64,000 bases of DNA from Colwellia sp. MB3u-45 (lineage in GTDB: Bacteria; Pseudomonadota; Gammaproteobacteria; Enterobacterales; Alteromonadaceae): positions 372,001-436,000 of the forward strand of contig NZ_JACGVC010000049.1 of assembly GCF_014077005.1 (NCBI RefSeq), read 5' to 3'. Below, one piece after another: positions 10,272-19,945 of this stretch (positions are counted from its first letter, which is position 1; each line of letters starts with the position of its first letter). Both the position numbers and the translations under genes were made by a program. Below the pieces are notes generated by a model. The model saw only the letters and a program-made list of their open reading frames with translations. It made no database searches and had not been told where the DNA came from.

Positions 10272-11933
10272 TTATAACGAAGCATAAAAACAGCCAAAAG
10301 CGGGTAATATTATTTTGCTATCAAGCGTTTTACCGTCAACAGTTTTTCCCTTAATAACCTGAGCGGTTGTTAAGTTATGATCGCTTAGCGCTAAGAGTTC
10401 ATCGCTGAATAAATCAAGTGAGAACGCTTGAGTTTGATCACTAAAATTAAAACACACTAAGAGTTTTTCAACGCTATCTTGTCGGATAAAAGCCAGTATC
10501 GGCTCTGGCGAATCAACAAAAGCAATATCGCCATAAAGCAATGCACTGTGTTGTTTACGCCATTGGGTAAAATGACGATAACTATTGAGCACTGAGTCTG
10601 CTGAACTGTCTTGTAAATTCACCGATTTTTCTTGATGTTCAACCGCCACAGGTAACCAAGGCTTAGCTTGGCTAAAGCCGGCATTAATTTCATCATGTTG
10701 CCATGGATGCGGCGTACGACAACCATCACGTCCTTTAAATTGCGGCCAAAAAGTAATACCGTAAGGGTCTTGAATATCTTCAAAAGCAATGTCAGCTTCA
10801 GTTAAACCAAGCTCTTCCCCTTGAAAACTACAGACACTACCGCGTAAAGAGGAAATCATGGCGAATAGCATTTTAGCTAAATCAGCATTTTGCGCTGCAT
10901 TTTGACTCTTCCCCCAACGACTGATCACCCGTTGCACGTCATGATTTGAAATCGCCCAACAAGGCCAACCATCAGACACACGTTCTTCAAGCGTTTGTAC
11001 AACTTGCTTAATGTAAGTAGCTGAAAATTCATCGGTCAATAAATCAAAACTGTAGCCCATATGTAATCTATGATCACCTTGGGTATATTCTGCCATGGTT
11101 TTTAATGAGTCTTCTGAAGATATTTCACCTAAAGTGACGGTACCAGGGTATTGATCTAATAAGGTTCGAATAGATTCAATAAAAACTAAGTTTTCATCTT
11201 GGGTGTTATTAAAATAATGATATTGATAAGCATAAGGATTTTTTTCATCAAAGCCGATACTTTGTCTTAACGCTTTTGGTTTAGCCGGATTGTCACGCAG
11301 TTGAGCATCATGAAAACAGAAGTTTATCGCATCTAACCTAAAACCATCAACACCGCGCTTTAACCAAAATTCAACATTATCAAGCACAGCTTTTCGCACT
11401 TTTGGCTGATGAAAATTAAGATCTGGCTGGCTAGTTAAAAAGTTATGCAAATAATATTGCTGACGACGAGGCTCCCATGTCCAACCGCTACCACCAAAAA
11501 TAGATAACCAATTATTAGGCGCGGTACCGTCTTCTTTAGCATCAGCCCAAACATACCAGTCAGATTTATCATTGCTTTGGTCTTCACGGCTATCAATAAA
11601 CCATTGATGCTGATCTGATGTATGGCTCAACACTTGATCTATCATGATTTTAATATTGCGTTCATGTGCTTTAGCAATTAATTCATCAAAATCGGCTAAA
11701 GTACCAAAAATAGCATCGACATCACGATAATCACTAATATCATAGCCAAAGTCTTTCATGGGTGATTTAAAAAATGGCGAGATCCAAATAGCATCAACGC
11801 CTAAACTAGCAATATAATCTAACTTACTGATTATGCCAGGTAAATCACCGATACCATCTTGATTACTATCATAGAAGCTGCGCGGATAAATTTGATAAAT
11901 TACTGCACCACGCCACCACATTTGTTCACTCAT
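10272..11933 (-). CDS. Cytoplasmic alpha-glucosidase, GH13 (oligo-glucosidase type)
   Basis: 553 residues without a signal peptide. The N-terminus WWRGAVIYQIYPRSFYDSN is typical of oligo-1,6-glucosidase/alpha-glucosidase GH13 enzymes. Catalytic regions: DGFRLDAINF with nucleophile D201, TLGEISSED with acid/base E270, ISNHDVQR with H331/D332. It probably releases glucose from short malto- or isomalto-oligosaccharides taken up by the MFS transporter in this locus. First gene of the leftward pair with the secreted amylase. Two palindromic operators lie 128-172 bases upstream. Subfamily 23 (alpha-1,4-glucosidase) is likely but cannot be separated from oligo-1,6-glucosidase by eye. Confidence 0.88.
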   Translation of the reverse strand: MSEQMWWRGAVIYQIYPRSFYDSNQDGIGDLPGIISKLDYIASLGVDAIWISPFFKSPMKDFGYDISDYRDVDAIFGTLADFDELIAKAHERNIKIMIDQVLSHTSDQHQWFIDSREDQSNDKSDWYVWADAKEDGTAPNNWLSIFGGSGWTWEPRRQQYYLHNFLTSQPDLNFHQPKVRKAVLDNVEFWLKRGVDGFRLDAINFCFHDAQLRDNPAKPKALRQSIGFDEKNPYAYQYHYFNNTQDENLVFIESIRTLLDQYPGTVTLGEISSEDSLKTMAEYTQGDHRLHMGYSFDLLTDEFSATYIKQVVQTLEERVSDGWPCWAISNHDVQRVISRWGKSQNAAQNADLAKMLFAMISSLRGSVCSFQGEELGLTEADIAFEDIQDPYGITFWPQFKGRDGCRTPHPWQHDEINAGFSQAKPWLPVAVEHQEKSVNLQDSSADSVLNSYRHFTQWRKQHSALLYGDIAFVDSPEPILAFIRQDSVEKLLVCFNFSDQTQAFSLDLFSDELLALSDHNLTTAQVIKGKTVDGKTLDSKIILPAFGCFYASL

Positions 11934-12060
11934 TATAAAACTCCAGGCTGTATTTTGAATTCATTTAAGACACTAAAAATAGGGTTATTACTTGCTCTTG
12001 AATTCTCTCTTTATTATTACAGCATAAGAATACGCAATTCATTTGGTGGGGAATAGCCTT

Positions 12061-12074
12061 TGCATACGTATGCA
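12061..12074. promoter_or_regulatory. LacI-type operator, copy 1
   Basis: TGCATACGTATGCA, a perfect 14-base palindrome with the central CG typical of LacI-family operators. It lies between the divergent GH13 and GH31 genes, beside a second copy 31 bases away. The regulator is presumed to be the LacI-family protein at 16710-17732. Confidence 0.8.
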
Positions 12075-12091
12075 TTGATTTTCCTTAATTT

Positions 12092-12105
12092 TGCATACGT
12101 ATGTA
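12092..12105. promoter_or_regulatory. LacI-type operator, copy 2
   Basis: TGCATACGTATGTA, one mismatch to the palindrome of copy 1. Centre-to-centre distance from copy 1 is 31 bases, about three helical turns, so both could be bound on the same face of the DNA. Confidence 0.78.
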
Positions 12106-12293
12106 GTCGCTTGTGGGGGGAATATTTCCCATGACTTATACCCGATCTGCTCGACATAAAGTGATCAGCTAAAACTGACGAGCTAAACTTTACTAGCTGA
12201 AAATTACGAGCTGAAAATATAGCCCGACATAACACCATGTCTTTACCTATTAACCTAGTGATGACTAATAACATAATATAACTAACACAAGCT

Positions 12294-12307
12294 TGCATAC
12301 GTATTCA
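12294..12307. promoter_or_regulatory. LacI-type operator, copy 3
   Basis: TGCATACGTATTCA, ending 71 bases before the GH31 start codon, placed to control the rightward promoter. The 11934-12378 interval otherwise shows no gene. Confidence 0.78.
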
Positions 12308-12378
12308 AAGTGCTGTGTTAGCTTGAGTCAGGTTATTATCTTGGTTATTAGATAAAAAATTCAATAAAGGGCTTTATC

Positions 12379-14955
12379 TTGCGTTCACTTTTACTGATAA
12401 AAAGTACTTGTCTATTTGTACTCTTATTCGCGGTCCAAACCATGGCCAGCGAAAAAAATAGCTACCTAAACCATCAACTAAAAGATCAAAGCTTAGTGAT
12501 CACCACAACACTAGGACCCTTGACCTTAAGTGCCTATAGCGACTATGCGATTGAAGCACATTATCAATATAAAAATAAACGCAATAATGCCGCATTTTTA
12601 CCTTCATATGCCATTAAAGAACAGGCCCTAAAGCAAAGTTTTGTGGTCAGCGAAAATCCCCAGCAACTGATACTGTCTGCTGGAAAAATTAACGCGGTCA
12701 TTAATAAATCGCCTTTTAGCATTAGCTATTATCAAGGCGACAAATTGTTAGTTTCAGAAGAAGCTGGATTTTTTCTAACTACGGCGACAGAAGATAATCA
12801 AGCGTATAATGTGCAAGGCTTTCGTTTTAAGTTAAGTGCAAACGAAAAGCTCTTGGGTGGTGGTGAACGGGTATTAGGTATGGACAGGCGTGGTCATCGT
12901 ATGCCGTTATATAATCGCGCACATTACGGTTATGAAACCCAATCAAACCAAATGAATTTCAGTTTACCTGCCGTATTCTCGAGTAATAAATACATTTTGT
13001 TATTTGATAACTCAGCAAAAGGTTGGATGGATTTAGGCAAGTCAGAACAAAAAATCATGCAATTTGAAGCGGTATCAGGTCGTATGTCTTATCTGGTTTT
13101 TGCTGGCAAGACTTACCCTGAACTTATCAATAATTATGTTGATGTTACCGGTAAGCAACCCATGCCACCACGCTGGGCGCTAGGTAACTACGCCTCGCGT
13201 TTTGGTTATCGTACTGAACAAGAAGTACGAGATACGGTTAATAAATTTATCGACTTAGACTTTCCTCTTGACGCGTTAATACTCGACCTATACTGGTTTG
13301 GTAAAGACATTAAAGGCCACATGGGTAACTTAGCATGGGATAAAGGCGCCTTTCCCACCCCAACAAAAATGATCAGTGACATTAAAGCGCAAGGCGTGAA
13401 CACCATACTAATTACCGAGCCGTTTGTACTGACCAGCTCGAACAAATGGGCTGATGCCGAAAAAAGTCAGGCTTTAGCGAAAAACACTGACGGTAACGCC
13501 AAGCGTTTTGACTTTTACTTTGGCAATACCGGCTTAGTCGATGTCTTTAGCGATAAAGGAAAAACCTGGTTCAATAGCATATATAAAACCTTATATCAGC
13601 AAGGCGTAACGGGTTGGTGGGGTGATTTAGGTGAGCCAGAGGTTCACCCGAGTGACATTTTACATACCTTAAGCGACGGTAACGTGGTCAATGGCGATGC
13701 TATTCATAATGTGTATGGTCATCAGTGGGCTAAAATGGTTTTTGAAAATCAGCTCAGCTTAGCGCCCAACGAGCGGCCATTTATTTTGATGCGTTCAGGT
13801 TTTGCCGGTTCACAACGCTATGGCATGATCCCATGGACTGGTGATGTCAGTCGCGCTTGGGGCGGATTAAAACCCCAAGTAGAGCTTAGCCTACAAATGG
13901 GTGTGTTAGGCATGGCTTATACCCATTCAGATTTAGGCGGCTTTGCTGGCGGTGAAACTTTTAATAAAGAGCTATATATTCGCTGGTTACAATACGGTGT
14001 ATTTCAACCTATATACCGTCCACATGCACAAGATAATATAGCGCCAGAAGTCGTATTTCATGATAAAGAAACCCAAGATATTTTGCGAAAATTTATCAAG
14101 CTTAGATATAACTTACTACCTTACAATTACACCTTAGCCTATCAAAATAGCACCACGGGTATGCCCTTAATGCGCCCGCTATTTTTTGCTAATGAGCTTA
14201 ATGAAACGACTGTATATAAGCTTGATGGCGCGCTTAAAGATAAGTCTGAAAATGAGCTTAAAGATAAGTTTGAAAATGAAAGAAGCCTAAGTTTAATGGA
14301 CAATGCGACCAGTTATTTTTGGGGCGATGCTTTTTTAGTAACACCCATTGTAGATGCTGGCGTAAAATCAGTATCAATACCTTTACCCAAAGGCGTTTGG
14401 TTTGATTACTTCACCGATAAAAAGTATCAAGGCGAGCAGACCATTTCTTTAGCCACTAACCTAGAAACGCTGCCTGTATTGGTTCGCGCGGGTGCGTTTA
14501 TTCCCATGATTGACGATATTCAATCAACCCAAGATTACGATAGCAGCCAACTAAGGCTACATTATTACGCCGATGATTCAGTTAAGCGCAGTGCAGGAGA
14601 AATGTATGAAGATGATGGTAAAAGCTTGCAGTCATTATCAAAAAACCAGTATGAAATATTACATTTTAGCGCCAAGCAAAATAATCTCAACAAGCATGGC
14701 TCAGGAGAAAAAAACACAGTATTCTCCTTTAATCGCAGCGGTGAAGGTTACCCTAACATGCCAGAAAACAGGCAGATTTCTTTAATCATTCATCATTGGC
14801 TTACTATGCCTAAAAACATTACGCTTGCAGGTGAGAAATTGCCAATAGGCCCTAATACAGCCGAGTCTGAGGTTTATTGGCATAAAACAGAAAAGACACT
14901 AACAGTGAAATTTAATTGGCAACACCAACCATTAACACTCAGCATAGATAATTAA
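12379..14955 (+). CDS. Exported glycoside hydrolase family 31 alpha-glucosidase
   Basis: 858 residues. A signal peptide (LLLIKSTCLFVLLFAVQTMA) directs export. The N-terminal beta domain is followed by a GH31 barrel: nucleophile D416 in GWWGDLGEPE and acid/base D489 in PWTGDVSRAW. The C-terminal beta domains include a DUF5110-like end. It should cleave terminal alpha-linked glucose (or xylose) from oligosaccharides in the periplasm. Context of amylase, alpha-glucosidase, sugar transporter and LacI regulator favours maltodextrins. A start codon directly upstream of the signal peptide and operator copy 3 at -72 fit a regulated promoter. Oddity: residues near 619-634 contain a tandem duplication (LKDKSENE, LKDKFENE). 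Confidence 0.88.
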   Translation: MRSLLLIKSTCLFVLLFAVQTMASEKNSYLNHQLKDQSLVITTTLGPLTLSAYSDYAIEAHYQYKNKRNNAAFLPSYAIKEQALKQSFVVSENPQQLILSAGKINAVINKSPFSISYYQGDKLLVSEEAGFFLTTATEDNQAYNVQGFRFKLSANEKLLGGGERVLGMDRRGHRMPLYNRAHYGYETQSNQMNFSLPAVFSSNKYILLFDNSAKGWMDLGKSEQKIMQFEAVSGRMSYLVFAGKTYPELINNYVDVTGKQPMPPRWALGNYASRFGYRTEQEVRDTVNKFIDLDFPLDALILDLYWFGKDIKGHMGNLAWDKGAFPTPTKMISDIKAQGVNTILITEPFVLTSSNKWADAEKSQALAKNTDGNAKRFDFYFGNTGLVDVFSDKGKTWFNSIYKTLYQQGVTGWWGDLGEPEVHPSDILHTLSDGNVVNGDAIHNVYGHQWAKMVFENQLSLAPNERPFILMRSGFAGSQRYGMIPWTGDVSRAWGGLKPQVELSLQMGVLGMAYTHSDLGGFAGGETFNKELYIRWLQYGVFQPIYRPHAQDNIAPEVVFHDKETQDILRKFIKLRYNLLPYNYTLAYQNSTTGMPLMRPLFFANELNETTVYKLDGALKDKSENELKDKFENERSLSLMDNATSYFWGDAFLVTPIVDAGVKSVSIPLPKGVWFDYFTDKKYQGEQTISLATNLETLPVLVRAGAFIPMIDDIQSTQDYDSSQLRLHYYADDSVKRSAGEMYEDDGKSLQSLSKNQYEILHFSAKQNNLNKHGSGEKNTVFSFNRSGEGYPNMPENRQISLIIHHWLTMPKNITLAGEKLPIGPNTAESEVYWHKTEKTLTVKFNWQHQPLTLSIDN
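14233..14280 (+). repeat. In-frame 24-base tandem duplication inside the GH31 gene
   Basis: Two adjacent 24-base units differ at only two positions and encode LKDKSENE and LKDKFENE. The insert sits in a surface-like charged stretch between the catalytic barrel and the C-terminal beta domain, so it is probably tolerated. Confidence 0.8.
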
Positions 14956-15011
14956 CTAAAATACAACTAAATAGTAACGTTCATACAAAAAATACCATTT
15001 TATTATACCGC

Positions 15012-15025
15012 TGAATACGTATGTA
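15012..15025. promoter_or_regulatory. LacI-type operator, copy 4
   Basis: TGAATACGTATGTA, in the 150-base gap between GH31 and the transporter. It suggests the transporter has its own promoter under the same regulator. Confidence 0.75.
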
Positions 15026-15105
15026 GGAGATAGCTGTTCAGCGGTATAATGAGTATATTTAGATTATTAAACTCGCTAAAATCATTAATTATAAGAGTCC
15101 GCTAC

Positions 15106-16644
15106 ATGACCACAACTGATGCCGATACTAATAAAAGTATCAATGAACATATAAATAAAAATAAAAATAAAAACACCCCTACCGCTCATCAAAAACCCCG
15201 CCTTAATTTTTGGCAAATATGGAACGTAAGTTTTGGTTTTTTAGGCGTGCAGTTTGGCTTTGCTTTGCAAAATGCCAATGCCAGCCGAATACTTTCAGAC
15301 TTAGGGGCTGATCTACACTCTTTATCGTTATTTTGGTTAGTCGCGCCCATTATGGGCTTGTTAATTCAACCCATAGTAGGCGCCGCATCAGACAAAACCT
15401 GGAATCGTTTAGGTCGACGTAACCCTTACATTTTAGCGGGCGGATTTGCGGCGGCTATTGGCATGCTATTAATGCCAAATTCAGCGACCTTAGCTAGCGT
15501 TATTACGCCCTTATTTTTTGGCGCTATGATGCTAGCCTTAATGGATGCGTCGTTCAATTTAGCCTTTCAGCCGTTCCGCGCTTTGGTATCTGACATGGTG
15601 CCCGCTGAGCAGCGTAATATTGGCTATTCAATCCAATCTTTTTTAATTAATATTGGTGCCGTTTTTGGCTCCATACTGCCCTTCGTGCTGACCAATGTTG
15701 TTGGCCTAGAAAACACCGCTAGCAGCGCAGGGTCGGTTGCCCCTTCCGTTATTTGGGCCTTTTATATTGGCGCCTCAGTGATGCTAGGATCAGTATTGTG
15801 GACAGTATTTAGAACCAAAGAATATGCCCCGGGCACTCATGGCTTAGCCCCATTAGAACAAAGCGATACTGAGCAGACTCTTAGCGATAAATTGGTTGAA
15901 TTTTTTGGCCTAATGAAAACTATGCCCAGTACCATGAAGCAATTAGCCTTGGTGCAATTTTTCTCTTGGTTTGCATTATTTATTATGTGGGTTTATACCA
16001 TGCCAGCTATCGCTCAGCATATTTGGGGTATTGAGGCCAAATGGTTTGACCCAGATTATTTAGCGTCTATCGGTACCATACCTACACATATTGCTAACGC
16101 AAAAGGCAGCGCTGGAGATTGGGTGGGCATCATTTTCGCTGCTTACTCTTTTTTTGCCGCGATAGCTTCATTGTTTATGGCTAAAGTAGCCAGTAAAATT
16201 GGTCGTAAACTCACTTACTCTGTCTCGTTACTTGCCGGTGGTATAGGTTACTTAAGTATTATGCTGATGCAAAATCCTGAGTTAATCATGGTCAACTTGG
16301 GGATTACTCAAATTGAAGTGCCACAAGGCGCAGTAGACCTATTCTTACCTATGGTAGGTATTGGTATTGCTTGGGCGGCAATATTAGCCATGCCATACGC
16401 CATTTTAGCGGGCTCATTACCCGTGAAACAAACAGGCGTTTATATGGGAATATTTAACTTCACCATTGCTGCGCCGCAAATTGTTTCAGGTATTTTTGCT
16501 GGCTGGATATTAACCGCCGTTTTTGATAACCAAGCGGTTTACATTATAATGATGGCGGGTGTCTCAATGATATTAGCGGCTCTGTCGGTCTATTTTGTCA
16601 AAGATGGTACCGAGGATAAAATAGCAAGCCAAAATGCTGACTAA
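15106..16644 (+). CDS. MFS sugar transporter (SLC45/GPH-like, probable maltose/maltodextrin permease)
   Basis: 512 residues from the ATG at 15106, preceded by AAGAG at a usable distance; an in-frame ATG at 15049 would add 19 residues that do not look conserved. There are twelve predicted membrane segments. SDKTWNRLGRRNPYILAGG after the second helix is the R-x-GRR-x-P-[FY]-I signature of the SLC45/sucrose-type MFS branch, which includes bacterial maltose transporters. It probably imports maltose or short maltodextrins by cation symport for the cytoplasmic GH13 glucosidase. Own operator copy 4 lies upstream. It converges on the LacI gene. Confidence 0.85.
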   Translation: MTTTDADTNKSINEHINKNKNKNTPTAHQKPRLNFWQIWNVSFGFLGVQFGFALQNANASRILSDLGADLHSLSLFWLVAPIMGLLIQPIVGAASDKTWNRLGRRNPYILAGGFAAAIGMLLMPNSATLASVITPLFFGAMMLALMDASFNLAFQPFRALVSDMVPAEQRNIGYSIQSFLINIGAVFGSILPFVLTNVVGLENTASSAGSVAPSVIWAFYIGASVMLGSVLWTVFRTKEYAPGTHGLAPLEQSDTEQTLSDKLVEFFGLMKTMPSTMKQLALVQFFSWFALFIMWVYTMPAIAQHIWGIEAKWFDPDYLASIGTIPTHIANAKGSAGDWVGIIFAAYSFFAAIASLFMAKVASKIGRKLTYSVSLLAGGIGYLSIMLMQNPELIMVNLGITQIEVPQGAVDLFLPMVGIGIAWAAILAMPYAILAGSLPVKQTGVYMGIFNFTIAAPQIVSGIFAGWILTAVFDNQAVYIIMMAGVSMILAALSVYFVKDGTEDKIASQNAD

Positions 16645-16709
16645 CCATTTAAGCGCAGCGTTACGGGTATTAACTATTAGGCTTTATGCTAGTAGTTAAT
16701 ATCCAGTAG

Positions 16710-17732
16710 TTAATAGCCAGAAGATTTTCTAATCACTAATTCTGGCGTTATTAAGGTCGTTGAAGTCTCTTTACCATTAATTGAGTCAAGCAAGGTGTTT
16801 ACTAATAGCTCACCGGCTATTTGAGTATCTTGCTTAACCGTTGTTAAAGGTGGAAAGGTAAAGCTAGCAATGGCAATATCATCAAAGCCAACAACAGCCA
16901 CTTGCTCAGGTATGTTGATATCACGTTCTTTAAGTGCTCTCATCGCGCCAATGGCAATTAAATCGCTAGCCGCACAAATTGCATCAAATTCTTGCCCACT
17001 TGCTATCAATTCACAAGCCGCCTTGTAACCTGCCTCTTCAGTGTAAAAGGCATTAAACTGCATGTTAGTGTTCACTACTAAGCTATTATCTTCTAGTGCT
17101 TGGCAATGGCCTTTATAGCGATCGAAAAATTCAGGCGCATGACTAGAGGCACTGCCTAAAAAAGCAAAGTGTTTTCTCCCTTGCTTGATCACGTGCTCAG
17201 TAATTTCTTTGCCACCAAGAAAATTATCACAACCTATAGAGACCACAGGTAAATTTTTAACTTCTGCACCCCAGCGCACAAAGTGTGTTCCTTGTTCGCT
17301 CAATTTAATTAACTTTTCTTCATAATCAACGTAATCGCCATAGCCCAATAATATCAGGCCGTCTGCTTTATTACTGTCTTCAAAATCTGCGTGCCAGTCA
17401 TTACTCGATTGTTGAAAAGAGACTAATAAATCATAACCTTTATGTGCGCAAGCTCTCGTTATGCTACCTAACATAGAAAGGAAAAAGGGATTAATCGCTG
17501 AATTGTCATTGGTGGGGTCTTCAAATAATAACAAGGCAATAGTGTCACAATGCTGTGAGCGTAAGTTGCTGGCATTTTTATCTACTTTGTAATTTAATGC
17601 TTTAGCAATAGCCTGAATTTTTTGTCGAGTTTCTGCATTAACTAAAGGACTATTGCGTAGTGCTCTAGAAACTGTTGACTGAGAAACACCGGCTTGATAG
17701 GCGATATCAAAAGAAGTAGCTTTTTCTTTCAC
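16710..17732 (-). CDS. LacI-family transcriptional regulator of the alpha-glucan locus
   Basis: 340 residues. The N-terminal helix-turn-helix (FDIAYQAGVSQSTVSRALR, about residues 8-26) and hinge helix region are of LacI type. Residues about 60-340 form the periplasmic-binding-protein-like effector domain (ICAASDLIAIGAMRALKERD, then AVVGFDDIAIASFTFPPLTT). It probably represses the GH13, GH31 and transporter genes by binding the four TGMATACGTATKYA palindromes, with a maltodextrin or glucose derivative as effector. That is inferred from position and operator shape. No operator copy is seen in front of its own gene. Confidence 0.88.
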   Translation of the reverse strand: MKEKATSFDIAYQAGVSQSTVSRALRNSPLVNAETRQKIQAIAKALNYKVDKNASNLRSQHCDTIALLLFEDPTNDNSAINPFFLSMLGSITRACAHKGYDLLVSFQQSSNDWHADFEDSNKADGLILLGYGDYVDYEEKLIKLSEQGTHFVRWGAEVKNLPVVSIGCDNFLGGKEITEHVIKQGRKHFAFLGSASSHAPEFFDRYKGHCQALEDNSLVVNTNMQFNAFYTEEAGYKAACELIASGQEFDAICAASDLIAIGAMRALKERDINIPEQVAVVGFDDIAIASFTFPPLTTVKQDTQIAGELLVNTLLDSINGKETSTTLITPELVIRKSSGY

Positions 17733-18592
17733 TTGGATAATCTCTAAAAAATATGTTTAAAAAACAATGTCTTTAAAGGGATATTTAAAGGTGTATTTAA
17801 AAACGAAGATAATGAGAATATACCTGAGCAAGTAACAGATGTATATAGTGTATGTAGCGCGCAAACGTCATAACCAGATCATTATAAATTCTGCCTATGA
17901 TTGATAATAATATCCCTGTAAAAATGTTAATACCATGGCAAGCATGATGGCTTTTCTCAATAGTATTAATACTAAGAAAACAACAAAGCTCATCAGCAAA
18001 TTATTGATTTAATTGCGCCTGTAACAGATTTTGTTACAGGCTCATTAACTTATACAGACAATATTGCTTCAATAGTAAAAATAACATCTTTGATGATACC
18101 GCAGCGCTAATGGATGATAAATAAATTCTCTATGGCGTTTTGTACACAAAGCAGCATAAAAGAATAACAATTTTTGTCACCATTAAAAGTCGATACAAGC
18201 ATCAATTAAGCATAATTTAGCTAGGTAAAAGGTCGTTCATCATAAAACTGCTAATGCTAATTTGTCTGCATTACTGACATTGCAGTTAAAAATTTTGCCA
18301 TATATTTTTTTTGAATTATCTATTAGCGTAAACGATGTAATGCCCTTTTATATGGAAGTCAGTATGATTTTTCGAGGTGTGTTACTAAGGCGTCTTAGTA
18401 ACACACCCTAATATACATGTGATTTAGCATTACTAGTTTCTAATGCTTTGAAAGTACCGGACATTAATGTTAATTTAATGTTACTTTTGGCGAGTGTGAT
18501 GCTTAAACGCATACATACATACATATATAAGCTGTTATGCAGAAAATTAAGATTTGGCAATAGTCGCCAACTTTACTAAAACGAGATAAATC
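17733..18592. other. Gene-free region with several inverted repeats
   Basis: 860 bases with no supported gene. It holds a palindrome TAGTATTAATACTA at 17961-17974, a 10-base inverted repeat GCCTGTAACA/TGTTACAGGC at 18017-18041, and a perfect 14-base inverted repeat at 18376-18407. A GCTGTTATGC at 18531-18540 resembles the right edge of an attC site and may mark the left end of the cassette array. Confidence 0.5.
18376..18407. repeat. Perfect 14-base inverted repeat with 4-base loop
   Basis: Arms GGTGTGTTACTAAG and CTTAGTAACACACC flank GCGT. No T-run follows on either strand, so it is not a normal intrinsic terminator. Confidence 0.7.
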
Positions 18593-19735
18593 ATGATAAA
18601 AAAGTTAGCTTTCCTTTCTTTATTCCTTATTCCACCAGTATTCGCTCAGACTACTCTAGTAGATAAGCTTAAAATCGAACAACAAGTTAAAAGCTTTATG
18701 GCTAAGGAAAATATTCCGGCAATAGCTGTTGGCATTATTCAACAAGGAAAAGTTGTGTTTACATCTGGACTAGGTGTAAGAGATAGAGAAACTAATCAAG
18801 CAATAAACTCCAAAACGTTATTTCAAATTGGCTCTCAGTCGAAAGTATTAACCAGTATTATTACATTGGAGCTCATTGATAAGGGGGAGCTTAAGCTAAC
18901 TGACCGTGTTATTGGCCTTTTACCCGATGCTTTCCCAAAAAACTCTCTGTCAAAGTTTGAATCATTAACGATTGAACATTTATTGACACATCGTTCTGGT
19001 TTACCAAATTATCCCAAAAACGTCACTAGGATTGATGGTGATGCATTTTTAGGTGGTTATGATGAACAAATGCTATTAAGTGCATTAAAAGTGATGAAAT
19101 TAAGCTTTAAAGTGAATGAAAAATGGGACTATTCAAACTTTAATTACGCCCTACTTGGATATGTCTTGAGCAAAGTGACAAATAAAAATTATGCTCAATT
19201 AGTTAAATATTATATTTCTGATAAATATGAGCTTCCAAACACACTGGTAAATTTATCTGAAAGCCAAAAGAACACTCAACAAGCTTTTCCTTACAGAAAA
19301 GATGATCGCCAAGTTCTGACTAAGCCATGGGATATGGGATTGTTAACGCCACATGGCGGTGTTTACTCAAGCATTGATGATATGGCTCATCTTATGGTGT
19401 TACAAATGAAGGCATACTCGTTATTTAGTAAAAGTGGAGAGAACTCACCGCTCGTTTCAACTCAAATAAAATATGATACGAAATTTACTCAGGGTGGAGA
19501 GAAATACCCTGGATTAAGCTATGGCCTTGGAATGTTTGAAGCAAGTAATCAGTTTCCTCTGTTTTCTGAAACAGTATTGTTTCACGGTGGCGATTTAGAT
19601 GGTTATGGCTGTGAGTATTTATTTTCTCCAGAATATGGTGTTGGAGTAGTTATGTTAACTTCAAGTGGTGGAGGTAAGTTTGTCAACTTTGGCAGACAAA
19701 TGATGAGAGAATTATTAGAGATAAGCGTTAAATAA
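18593..19735 (+). CDS. Exported serine hydrolase of the beta-lactamase class C/PBP family
   Basis: 380 residues with a signal peptide (IKKLAFLSLFLIPPVFAQ). Motifs of the family are present: SxxK as S81-Q-S-K84, YxN as Y180-S-N182, and a C-terminal HGG (LFHGGDLDG) in place of KTG. Such proteins include carboxylesterases, D-aminopeptidases and class C beta-lactamases; the substrate cannot be read here. It is the first gene of the same-strand run interspersed with attC-like sites and is followed by attC 1, so it may be a cassette gene. At 1.14 kb it is large for a cassette. Confidence 0.85.
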   Translation: MIKKLAFLSLFLIPPVFAQTTLVDKLKIEQQVKSFMAKENIPAIAVGIIQQGKVVFTSGLGVRDRETNQAINSKTLFQIGSQSKVLTSIITLELIDKGELKLTDRVIGLLPDAFPKNSLSKFESLTIEHLLTHRSGLPNYPKNVTRIDGDAFLGGYDEQMLLSALKVMKLSFKVNEKWDYSNFNYALLGYVLSKVTNKNYAQLVKYYISDKYELPNTLVNLSESQKNTQQAFPYRKDDRQVLTKPWDMGLLTPHGGVYSSIDDMAHLMVLQMKAYSLFSKSGENSPLVSTQIKYDTKFTQGGEKYPGLSYGLGMFEASNQFPLFSETVLFHGGDLDGYGCEYLFSPEYGVGVVMLTSSGGGKFVNFGRQMMRELLEISVK

Positions 19736-19830
19736 TAAAAGATTAACATTGAAAATAATTGTCTAAATAACCTCAAATATTTTCTAGCATAACGAGTTAA
19801 ATGAAAAGAAGTATTTACGTTTACTTTCTA

Positions 19831-19931
19831 CATAACAAGGTATTACAGTAAGACAAATAACAGTTGGCTGTTTGCTCCTGCGTCGCTTATTTTAGCCAAC
19901 ATAGTATTTGCCTCTCAATGAGGCGTTAGTG
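19831..19931 (+). other. Integron attC-like recombination site 1
   Basis: Left core-like CATAAC (19831-19836), internal complementary arms GTTGGCT (19863-19869) and AGCCAAC (19894-19900), and right core GGCGTTAG (19922-19929) behind GCCTCTCAATGA. The inner segment TTTGCTCCTGC and TTATTTTAGCCAACA recur nearly unchanged in site 5. Layout and length match attC sites of marine chromosomal integrons. Confidence 0.75.
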
Positions 19932-19945
19932 CACATGGAGTTTGT

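Noticed and set aside
12017-12298. Leftward 93-codon frame between the GH13 and GH31 genes
   Set aside because: It runs through the operators and promoters, has no ribosome site and no recognisable domain.
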